DNA of 64,000 nucleotides from Phoronis australis (Eukaryota > Phoronida > Phoronidae): contig NMRA01000732.1 of the NCBI GenBank assembly GCA_002633005.1, forward strand, positions 62,001 through 126,000, read 5' to 3'. Positions 40,897-52,100 of this stretch are shown one piece after another. The notes under the pieces are model-generated. The model was not told the origin of the DNA. It did not search any database and saw only the letters and a list, made by a program, of their open reading frames with translations. The position numbers were made by a program, and so were the translations under genes. Positions within the stretch are counted from its first letter, which is position 1; the number at the start of each line of letters is the position of its first letter.

Positions 40897-41265
40897 TCTG
40901 GAATGAAACAATCGCAATTTAATTTCCAGAACTGAAATTCTGAACCAATTTTAACCGGTTTAAAAATCGGTATCATACCAGTAAAACAGTTTGTGGTTGA
41001 ACTAGAATTGTTGTAAACCACTTTACACTATTTTTGTGGCCTTTTTCTGCTTGGTTTTCTGTTCTTTCAAAAGGTGGCAGCATATGACGACCATAGGAGG
41101 TCATTATAAAATGGCTGCCAAAAAGCAATGCACAGTTGAAACAACTCCGCATAAATAAAACTTTTGAATCAACGAATACTATATATTTGTGAGAGTTAAA
41201 TCAAATCCTATTCAGAACATAACTTTGAAGTGGAATAATTGGGTGAGTACGACGAGCCGGTTTTT

Positions 41266-41950
41266 AGGCAACACATAGCCCCTCGGTTGGCCGGTTAGGG
41301 GTTACAATACTTCCCATCGCTTTCTGTGCACATTTCGTTCCATGGTAGGCCGAATCCAGCCGATTTTGAGTTTTCACCTCATCAAAAATACATTCCGCAC
41401 TTAAAACTACCACTTAAAAAGCGCTTACTTTCTTCACTGGTCCTTTCTACTTCTATGCATATCTTCGATGAAGCTTAGTTGTGAGAATTAAGGCGGCTTT
41501 GGCGAAATATTCCAACACCACTTTTTTGGTTGCAGTTAACTTTTTCACCAAGCGCGCGATAACCACAAGTATGTCAACTGAGTCACGTGAGTTAGGCAAA
41601 GGCTAGCACGAGACTGAGCGACGCGTGTGACACTTGCAAAATAGCATGAGAAGGTATCAGGTGAAATTTGTAAGATTTGTGTCCCTTGGACTTTTTATTC
41701 GTCAACATGCGTGATTTCAAGTAACTTCCTCAAAATGGCACCCGGTAAGAGAAACTCTAGCAAGCCATGACAGATTTTCATCGATTTGTTCAAGATATCT
41801 TGACTGAATCGTCTCCAAACTTATAGTATGAGTTGTTTATAACTCCATGTGCATATTTGCATGTTTTATTTCCTGTATTTTGAAATACATAACATTTTGT
41901 GGGGATGTACTACCCTGTATGCCTGCGGCATCCATGGCGATGTAATTGCC
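41266..41950 (+). repeat. Dispersed 0.7-kb repeat, copy B
   Basis: Aligns from AGGCAACACATAGCCCC to GGCGATGTAATTGCC with copies A and C. The shared ATG is at 41734 (MAPGKRNSSKP, then stop). Confidence 0.8.
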
Positions 41951-44495
41951 TAGCCGGTTTTATGCTTAGGCAGACGACCACTGAATTCCCGAGTATATCT
42001 TCAATATACTAGCCAATTTTGGGGTCTTCTGTTCTGACACACGCGAGATCATTGTAATCATTCCTGCCTAGAGGTGTCTCAGTTTTATAATGGCGGTCAC
42101 CCGAGATCCGAGAGATCGGCTTACCAACAAATGAACACATGAGAAGAGCCTAATCAGAAATACATTTTTGGAATCACCACGATTACCATGGCGAGAGGAT
42201 TCCGAAAATAGTAAATTCAAGTATGTACCTTAATGGAGTCGGATTGTAAATAATAACCTAAAAAATTTTGCCCTCTCTTAGTCTCGTGGAGAGCTTTCTC
42301 ATGATGCACATTTTCTAAAACTTTAGGCCTAAATGCTGTTCTCCCAACAATAGGTACACATCGTCACACGTGTCAAAAATCGTGATCATGATGTGACGGG
42401 ACAAAGGTTTAAAAAGCAAGAGGATCCCCAGCTTCCGCCAAAAGCGGGACGGTTGAAAAGCATGAGTACCAATCCAAATTTAAATGCGCGCCAAATTTAA
42501 CAATGAATATCAGGAAATTGTCGTGGAAAAAAGTTGGATATATATTGATTTAAATCAAGAAGTCAAAAAATAAAAACACTCAACAAGTATTGGAACACAT
42601 TTGCTACGATAGCTAATCTTCATTTTACAAAAGAATAAAGGATGGTCGTAACACAAGAAGATAACAAAGCTAAACTCACTTCCAACCCTATCGCTTGGCG
42701 ACTGAGAAGAATCTGTTTCCGCTTTGAAGTCGGGTTGCACCAAAATGCGTCATGGCTCGAGTGATACATGCAATGTGCAATTCAAAAAGTAGAATCTTGC
42801 CTCCTGTGTAATAGCTTCATAATTTCGAAGAATCGCAAATTACAGTAAATCTACATTCATAAGGATGTTTATTCTCAAGACAAAACACAAAAATCACGGA
42901 AAATAGTGGCAGATTTCATCCTTCTCGACCTTCTCGATAGATGGCACCAAAACCATTGCTCGTTTACGGACTGAGGCAATGCCAGCGTGGGCCTACTCAC
43001 GACCGTCAAACTTACGTTAAATGTACAAATGATTAGCGGTCTTTCCTGTTTCATTGGATTCCGGACAAGTCTCAGAACCAAAAAGTTTGAATTGCGCACG
43101 TGCTAGTCATCCTTTAATAACTCAGTAAACGCACTCACTACACGTCTTGGATGACTTAGTTGAAATACGTGAGGAAGCATAAAGACGAATAGACATATGT
43201 ATGTGTGGGTGCATAAAATACGAAGAAGTGTGCCACAGACCACTAACTTTTCTGGCCATACGGCAAATCTGTTATTTTTTTGCAGATAATTGTCGACATC
43301 TAAGAATGTTTTAACAATCCAAGTGAAGCTAACTTTGTTTCACTTGATAACCTTTTTACAATGACATATACAATGTTCACTCTGCAGAGTAACGATTTCG
43401 AGGAATTCGGCACTGGAGCACGCTGTTGGTCCCCACCAATGAAATAAATTACATAGCTCATTGTTTCGGGCCCACACCCAACCAATCTCGAGGGTCTGGG
43501 CAGGAGACTGGGCTGGGCCCGCAACGTGAACAATGTCGAGAGCTATTGATTGAGGGACCTCTTTTGGAGAAAAAATGAACATGTGTCCGTGCGCTACCTA
43601 CCGAGATGTTTTCCCAAGATGGAGTTCTTCAGTAAACATTATACACGATTTCCGTTTTTGCAAGAGTTACAAATGGATTGAGACAGTGAGGTTACGTTCA
43701 ATCTCTTTGTCTGGGTATCCCATAGGACAAGCAATTATCTGTTTGTAAGTTCTAATTTTTATATTTATCGTTGATGTTCTGTGAGTGGTTTTATAGCACA
43801 TTACAGTAGCCAATTTTACACTCGTCCTCTCGGTGACGAGGTCGAGGTGACTGACGGTTACACTGGGTTACAGTGTTTTCTACCGGAATTCCCCCCGCCT
43901 ATTTTGATCGCAGTGACTCTTGATGACTTTCAGTTTCCAACAGACTTTAACTAAAGTGTTAATCTACTGGCGTTCTTCTGTGATCGACAAGAAGACGGGC
44001 AATTTTGAACTTTTAAAGGAGGTCTGACTTATCACTAGCCAAGTGAAAATCATTCTTCTAACTTTTATTTTGTTAACTTTTGTATTAAACTTTGATTTAG
44101 GCTATCTATGCCAAACACATGTAACTGGTCACAACTTGCTTCTCATTCACTTTTAAGTAAGATGTGACTTCAGGTCTTGTACTTTTCCTCTTAAGAGGAT
44201 TTCCTCTTTTTTGGTTTCGATTTCCTCTTATTCGAGTCCCAGTTTCCTCTTTTTCTTGCCTCTTTTTTCTCATTATTTTGACTTAATTCATGCAAAAGTG
44301 TTTAATTCAGTCAAATTTACAACCTATCACACAAGCCTATTTATTTGTGGAACGATGCATCACCTGGAAAATTTTCCTCTTTTTTGTCATTGGTCATTCC
44401 AAAGCATTGCAGCTTAGAAAGACTAAGGTAATACATCGCCTCGACAACCTGTACTAGTAAAGTGGATTGCGGTTGAGCAGCTTTAGGGTTAATGT
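41951..44495. other. No gene recognised; palindrome and polypyrimidine run
   Basis: 43437-43463 holds the third copy of the AATGAR...CTCATT hairpin. 44175-44275 is a run of TTTCCTCTT-type words. A small fragment of the CCACTAGG family's 3' hairpin (GTATGTGTGGGTGCATAAAA) lies near 43200. No coding signal. Confidence 0.45.
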
Positions 44496-45219
44496 AGGCA
44501 ACACATAGCCCCTTAGCTGGCTGGCTAGGTGCAGCTACAGTACTCTTCATAACTTTTTCATCCTCATTGTCATCCTGTGTACCTTAAACCAGTGGTAGGC
44601 CAAATCCGCTCACCAAATAAAGAGGTTTTATCTCATCAAAAGTAAATTTTACACTTTATGTTATCTTTTATAAAAGTACCAACTTTCTTCATTGATCCAT
44701 TCTGGTTCTACACATATCCTTGACAAAGCATATCTGCGGTAATTAAGATGACTTTAACAAAGAATTTCAACTATACTTTTCTGGTCACCGATTACATTTT
44801 CAGTGCACATGATAACCATAAAGTATCTCAATTGATGTCATGCCAATTAGGCGAGGACAAACGCGAGATGAAGCAAAGCACGTGACCTTGCATGTGACAC
44901 TTGCAAATGTAGCATGGAAAGATACCCTGTGGAATTTGTTGATTTGTGTCCCGTGGTTTTTTTGTTCATCATCAGACGTGATATTGCGTAATTTCCTCAA
45001 CATGTCCCACAGTGAGGTAAGCTCGAGTGAATGGCGACAGATTTTCGTAGATTTGTTCAAATTATATTGACTAAATTGTCTCCAGGGTAATGGTATGTGT
45101 TGATTATAACTAAATGTTTATACATTTACGTTATTCACTGTGTTTGGAGATGAGTAACTTTTTATAGAGTGTACCATCACCTGTATACATCTGTGGCATA
45201 CACGGCAATGTAATTCCCT
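44496..45219 (+). repeat. Dispersed 0.7-kb repeat, copy C
   Basis: Aligns with copies A and B. The shared ATG at 45002 opens MSHSEVSSSEWRQIF, 22 codons before a stop. The GTGAGGTAAGC after the ATG looks like a splice donor but the other copies do not keep it. Confidence 0.8.
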
Positions 45220-46100
45220 GGGGTTACTGAATCGTAGCAGAAGTACCAAACAATATGTCAGGAAATGACAACATGTGAACATTACAATACTGTACTTGCC
45301 ATTGAGTTTGCTAGTTTTGTAGACCAGTGACAATGTCATGTTGTTGCTGACAATGGGTGTTTTTTAATGTGATCAATTGTTGTTTATTTAATTTAACATA
45401 GTAGCTTAGAGCACAGGTGGAGTTGGTTTTTGTGTCCTTAAGCATGGAGGATTTAGCCTTTCTGGCCCTATTTCGTGACGTTACTGTGTTATGCGTTGGT
45501 TAATGACAGCTTCCTTTGTGTTTTCATTTTTTACAGCAAATATGATTTTCTAAGATGCAAGCTTATCTCGAATCTTTTGCTCGAAGTCAGAAGAGCCGAT
45601 TTTAAGGGGAAGATGGAGCTATGTGCCAACTTCTTTTCTTTTTATAAGTAGGGCAAACTTGAATTTCACCATTCTACATTTCCTGTTAGCATGGATAGAA
45701 CTCCACCATGAAGTTGGTCTTCGTTTTCATTGATATTAACCACATGAATTTTTTGTTCTTACTATGTTTTGAAGCTTAGAATTGTTTCGTATCCCTTACT
45801 TCCATTTCAATTGCATAAACATTTAAGTTTCTAAAATTCATGTATGTAGTACTTATGGTGCCACATCGAGAAAATGACATCACCAGTGTGTGGCCATGTC
45901 TGCCATGTTATAGTTAAGTGATCATCAACAGAATGCTATATTTCGCAGTATAATCGCTAAAATCATAACGAAATGCATTCTTAATCATATTGATTGTTGT
46001 TTGTGATTTATTTACCTTGTGATATCGAGCATCTATACTACTCCATCAAGAGGCAATTGCTACTTGGCAAGGGATTTAGAGAAACTTTATACGACTACAT

Positions 46101-46768
46101 CACACCTGGAAGTCATGTGTCCCAACACTCCTCTCCCTTCTCACTTGGAAGTCATTTGTCCCAACACTCGTCTCCCTTCACACCTGAAAGTCATGTGTCA
46201 CAAAACTCCTCTCCCTTTTTACCTGTAAGTCATGTGTTCAAACATTCCTCTCCCTTCACACCTGGAAGTCATGTCCCAACACTCCTCTCTCCCTTCTCAC
46301 CTAGAAGTCATTTGTCCCAACACTCCTCTCTCTTCTCTCCTGGAAGTCATGTGTCCTAACACTCCTCTCTCTTCTCACCTGGAAGTCATGTGTACCAGCA
46401 CTCCTCTCCCTTCTCTCCTGGAAGTCATGTGTCCTAACACTCCTCTCTCTTCTCTCCTGGAAGTCATGTGTCCTAACACTCCTCTCTCTTCTCACCTGGA
46501 AGTCATGTGTCCCAACACTCCTCTCCCTTCTCTCCTGGAAGTCATGTGTCCTAACACTTCTCTCTCTTCTCACCTGGAAGTCATGTGTCCCAGCACTCCT
46601 CTCCCTTCTCTCCTGGAAGTCATGTGTCCTAACACTCCTCTCTCTTCTCTCCTGGAAGTCATGTGTCCCAGCACTCCTCTCCCTTCTCTCCTGGAAGTCA
46701 TGTGTCCTAACACTCCTCTCTCTTCTCACCTGGAAGTCATGTGTCCTAACACTCTCTCTCTCTCCCCA
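46101..46768 (+). repeat. 39-bp minisatellite, about 17 copies
   Basis: The unit is CCTGGAAGTCATGTGTCCCA followed by ACACTCCTCTCCCTTCTCT/A. As 39 is a multiple of three and the unit has few stops, long frames stay open on both strands (plus: 13-residue units with HLEVMCPNT; minus: with RRERSVRTHDF). These frames are a by-product and I do not call a gene. Confidence 0.93.
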
Positions 46769-47819
46769 GATGGAAACTAGAATGTCAACTTCAAAAGACA
46801 GCCAACAGTTGCCACATTGGGGCAATGTACTAGAAAATAACATTTTAAATAATTTGAAGCTTGTGCAGGCTAACAGCTGATCCAAAGGCGGTATGGCCTA
46901 GGGGGGACTTGTTTTGTGTACACTACACGTTCGAAGATTTTTTCAGAGCAAAGAATGTAGCAAATACGTGGATAAACTGAAACAGAATGTTTACATTGCC
47001 AAAATAATAATTATTAGAACAAAATATTAACAAATGGTAACCAATCACCACTAGCTGTTGACAATCGCAGGCAGTGACCCCATCTGATAACTCCGATGAT
47101 ATCGAAGTTAAATGTTCCCTTTGTAGCGAAGCATCGATGCTTTGTTGTTAAATCCACCTATTTACTTCGGAGTTAACTTGTGCTCTTATTCTGTTAACTT
47201 CAATTCGAGACCGAAGTGGGTGTTCCCATTGACTGAAGGTTCGGCAACACCAAAGCTTCAGAGGCAGTGAGAGAGGCCTTAAAGACTAGGAGTGATCTGA
47301 CACCATTTCTTCCTGCAAAGCAAACAAAGATTTGGGTTGCATGAAGGATTTGACATGTATTTTTGTTGAAAATGAAACAAAAACCACAAAACATGATTGG
47401 GCTATATTTGTTCTACCAGTACACAATTAGTAGGTAATTTTCTTGTTTCTTGTTGGGCAGTCTGTGGGGAAAAGGAATTATGTGTAGGTAATGACTTAGT
47501 GTAATTAGGAAGCAGCAACAGTAGCCAGTCCCCTTCAAAATGAAGCTGTGACAGGCATGCTTGTTATTATAGGACACCTGATACATTAGTGTGGGTACAG
47601 GTATGTAGTAAAAGAATGCAACTTGCATATTTTTCACTCCGCTTGACAATATTAGCAATTACTTTGAGAGGTGACTTTCGGTGGCATTAAGCCTTGTATA
47701 CTTTTCGTCAAAAAACAAGTTATGGAATGGTCTTGTTCCTTACTCAGTTCTTCTGGCTTCAAGAGGACCTTGAAGTTTGTTAGTCCTTAAACTGGGCGGA
47801 TTCAACGTATAGTATGTCA

Positions 47820-48945
47820 CCTGGTGTCCGTTTTTATTATTTGGGAGTGTTTTGCATCTACCTCTCTAGGGATCCTTATGAAATTGGCAAATGTGCACCT
47901 GCTTAGAAGACCCCTGCTGACGTTGATTTTCGAACAGGTCTGACTTTTGTGATGTCCTCTAGTGGCAATTTTGTATTTTTTTGCATACACTGAAGTATCT
48001 CCATATCTCCTCAGAGGAGCTTTGTGAAAATTGCCAAGTGTTTTTATATGAATGTAACAACAGATGAGGACAACTTTCGGGCAGATCTTATTACCATTGT
48101 ACCCCCTAGTGGCAATTTTATTTTTTTTGATGTTTTTATTTGTATTTTCAGAGATCAAAAATGTAGGTCTTGAGCCATCCAAGAATTTCATAATACATTG
48201 ATAATAAGACCTGTTTGCGGGAGTGAATATTTACCCATATTCCCAGAACCTGGGGGACCTGTCATCTCCTTCAATGGGCTGATGTAAAATCTTAGTCAGG
48301 CAGGAACTCTGGTCATGTGGGAACTTGTTTGTCCACTGATGCTGTCTATACTTTCATTCCATGCTGAGGACATGCATAGAACAGAGTATAGACAGCATGA
48401 GGAAACAAACAAGTTCCGATGTGACCAGAGTTCCTGCCACTAACATTCTGCATTAAACCTATCGAAGGAGACGAGAGATACACAGGTAAGTATTCAGTCT
48501 AGCAGACAGGTCTTATTATGAATATGTTACCTTCAGAGATCCTTGGCGGAATTTCATGAAATTTCTCAGACAGGTTTCTATTAAGTAGATGGCAGTACCT
48601 TTTTATTTTCGAATGTATTTGACATACTCTGTGCCACTTAGTGATTATTTTTATTATTTTTGAGTCTGTTTTTGGCGTTAACCTGTCTATCTACCATACT
48701 GTTCAAAAGATCATGAAAATTGGCAAATATTTTCCTACTGACAACAGTACCATTTACTTTGGTTTTTGAATGGGTGCGAATACTTTGGCGCCCCCTAGTT
48801 GCAATGTTTTTGCATCCACAGCTGACATATTCTGTGCCACCTATTGACCGTCCTTTTGATACTAATAAACGTCCCTAGAATCATACCATTAGTGATGCAG
48901 TCGTAGGTGCATTTCAACGCTTTGCTTTGCCCTTGTTAAACCTGC
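47820..48945 (-). repeat. CCACTAGG-motif dispersed repeat, inverted copy split by a palindromic MITE
   Basis: On the minus strand the 5' end reads AACAAGGGCAAAGCAAAGCG (near 48940), as in other copies. Cores appear as GCAACTAGGGGGCGCC near 48790, GCCACTAGGGGG near 48105 and GCCACTAGAGG near 47955. The 317-bp palindrome at 48202-48518 interrupts it. Confidence 0.75.
48202..48518. mobile_element. Palindromic MITE
   Basis: Ends TAATAAGACCTGT and ACAGGTCTTATTA are inverse complements and the arms pair for most of their length (GGCAGGAACTCTGGTC / GACCAGAGTTCCTGCC, GATGCTGTCTATACT / AGTATAGACAGCAT). No coding capacity. Confidence 0.88.
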
Positions 48946-49040
48946 GAAATCGACTGCCTTTCGCTTTGACATAGCTAAAAAGTTTTTGATATCAGGTGAT
49001 ATTGATATGTTTAAAATTATTCTCATCTAACTCTTTGTAG

Positions 49041-49137
49041 GAGAGATCCTGTGTGATCATTCTAGATGGGTACTGGAGCTGTGAAAGGCCATGCCTGTGA
49101 GTTTTGCTCTAGAAACTTCACTGCCACTAAAAAATCG
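49041..49137 (+). CDS. RNF34/RFFL exon with start codon
   Basis: After acceptor TTTGTAG, 25 bp of 5' UTR precede the ATG at 49066. Encodes MGTGAVKGHACEFCSRNF and ends ...TKKS before donor GTAAGT. Confidence 0.88.
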
Positions 49138-52100
49138 GTAAGTTATCATTGGAAAAGCTTACATAAACACCTTACATAGCTGTTTTTGTCAGTGAGCAAT
49201 ATCTGGAACAAAACCCAGATTTGACGATTCCATGGCTGCACTGAAATCTCACCAGTTTATGACACGACAAAGCCGATATATGAAATTTTAATCATTGATT
49301 TCTGTAAAAAATATGTAACTCCAAATTACTGCTTGTTCCAGTTCTGCTACCACCAGAGAATATTTTGAAAACTGTGGACATGAACAACGATAGAAGCCCT
49401 TAAAAAGTGAAAAAGGGTAATTTTGGAAATTACGTTGTCGTATATTCGTGAGATTTTACCATAGTGTCTATCTCTGATATTTGCAAACGTGTGATATTTT
49501 GTTTTCTTTGTAATTGCTGAAATATGCAATACGTTCCCGAGTGTTTTGAAATAGAGATTGAGTGTTGACAAATAAATTGACCTGATCAGTTTTCTTGTTG
49601 TAGCCGAAGTAAATGAATGTCATTTCTTTAAAATAATCACTTTTCACACTAACTATTGCATCGTGATCAATGTAATCAGTGGTTTGTATTAAACAATTTT
49701 AAAAGTGTCACCTGTGTCGTTGGTATGAAAAGATATTAATACGTTCTACTGGAATATATTGCTGTGGATATTCCCTGTTTCTGTGTCAGTTTAGTGTGTA
49801 ATTATCTGTTGTGATACAGCACTGTCAGGAGTCTATAGACCTTGTTTGAAGCTGAAAAGATAAATATACAGAGCTCTTGCACAAATTTCCACCATTTGTT
49901 TCAAACGGGCTACGCAATTGCACTCTTTAACACATTGACCTTGTTTAAATGTCTTACTTTGTGTGTTTAATATTCTCAAGTTTTGGTGACGACTGTGTTC
50001 TACCTCCGATAATCCTGAATATTGTGAATTCAAAATACATAATAGAGTCCTTGACATTATATAACTTTTCAAACCTGAACTCTGTTTGATTGTGGCCTTT
50101 TACAGATAATTTGTGTGTAATGCCTTGCCAGAACTGTCAAGCCGAGTTTCATATCTTCAGACTGAAGGTCAGTCTAACCAGCTTATTAATGCATTGGTTT
50201 CTTTCCGCTTTCCTTTGTTTAACTCTAAACTTCTAGCATTTGGGAGTTCTCTATTTTTAAAGACTTTATATTGAAATTCATGAAATTTCTGTTCGCAATA
50301 CATTTTTTTTTTGTCTGGAACCCAAACAAAGTAGGTGCGTACAACATTCCCACGGGTTCAGTTCTGTACTGGATGAACATTGTTCATAATCGATCTAATT
50401 TTGGATGGTCGGAATGCCCTAACAAATCGTTGCAGTTTGCATGTTTTTGTAATTTTTGAAGACCTGCATATATTTGGACCAGGTGGAGGGGCTATCTGTG
50501 ATGGTGTTTAGTTGTTTAAAACAGTAGTCAACCTTTGTAAATAATTTTTTAATTGGATGACTGAAAATATTGATTCATGCCTTAAAACGTCATTCAATCA
50601 TTTATAATCACATGGCTGCCATTAAAACTGTCATTTTTTGCTCTCACTGAACATGAATTTCTGAAAACTCTAAACTGCTGGTGACTTCGTATTTGAACCA
50701 TGTTTTCTTGCCGTCTATTCGTAGGGAACCATGTCTCAGATTTTTGATTTACCTTCAAACAACACAGGTATCAGCCAGCAAAAAAACAGCAATGTCCCAA
50801 GTTTCATTTTTGACAGCCGATATCTCCATTATGCGACGGAAATAAAAAAATCTGAGACACGGTTCCCCCGGCCATGCATCAATAGAATAAGTTTGTAATA
50901 TTACATTCGAATCAACCTTCACACTTTACGGAGAACTCCTATGTGTTCAAAATTCCTTAAGTGTCGAAAATCAAAAAGCCTGAAAATGGCCTATGAAGAT
51001 ATGTTACTGCAATCTATTGAAGTGGTCCAAACAACTGACAATTTTTGTGCATTAATAATGTGTTCAGATACAAGTAGCATTTTAATGCTAATTTTATTTA
51101 AAAAATAAAGACAATTTTTTGCGCCTACATCTTTATAATTATGTGGGTACATATTGCCGTTATTTTCGTCTGGCTGTCTGGCAGTCGCTACTATATGTTG
51201 TAAACCCCTTACAAGATCCTAATGAGATTTGGCAGATGTGTTCCTATGAAACTGACGACAGATGATGACGAGTTTCAGATCAATCGGTCTACTGCTATGC
51301 TTTGCCCCCTGGTGTCAGTTTCTTTAAAGTTTGCCTCTTTATCTTTGGATTTCCTTTATGAATGTGCATGAAATTTGGCAAATTTATAGTTTCTATTTAT
51401 AAAAAGACGATGCCTTCCTATTTGAGGCCGGATTCTGTGCCTCTTATGTCCTCAACCCTTTTCAGGATCTTTGTGACAAATTGCACCACTTTCTACTCAG
51501 TCTGATTGTGACATGAGTTTAGACAGAGCTTTGAAGGACTGAACAGTCCTGATATGACACTGCTTGTACAAAAAAAATTTCTCACGGTGTAGTGTGCATG
51601 GTGCAGTCACTATGTAAACACATCTAATGCAGTATGCTGGCTAATCTTGCACTCATTTCATTTTACAATTTTAAATTTAAGAGGCTATTTGAAGAGAAAT
51701 ATAATTTAAAATGCTTTTGTTACAGTTCAATAGAAATATGGCATTGGAAGTATTCTGGTGAAGCTTTGCAGCTGACTTGATTTACCCTCAAACCAGTCAG
51801 TTTATTAGTCTATCGCAGGGTGATACCCGATATTATGATGTCAAAGTAGTTATCCAGCATGTGTAACTTTTTGCAGCTTACTAGTACACAAGTTCATGGA
51901 TTTCTAAGACTTGTTTGACTGCAGTTGCACGAACATTAACTTGTTTCTTGTAAACCTTTTTGTCTTAATTTGTTTTCCTGGTCAGAAACAGTTTTGTGGT
52001 TATGAACGTAATAACGTTCTAAAATTCTATGTTTGACCCATTTGTACTAACTTCTACTTTGAAACAATCAGTAGGAGGCTGGTACAAGAATACCATACAA

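Noticed and set aside
45002-45018. First coding exon of RNF34/RFFL (MSHSE then GTAAGC)
   Set aside because: Joined to 49041 it would run out of frame with the zinc finger, and the site belongs to a dispersed repeat whose other copies lack the donor.
46101-46885. Repeat proteins of 182 and 194 residues
   Set aside because: Frames are forced open by the 39-bp period on both strands; no start context, domain or splice evidence.
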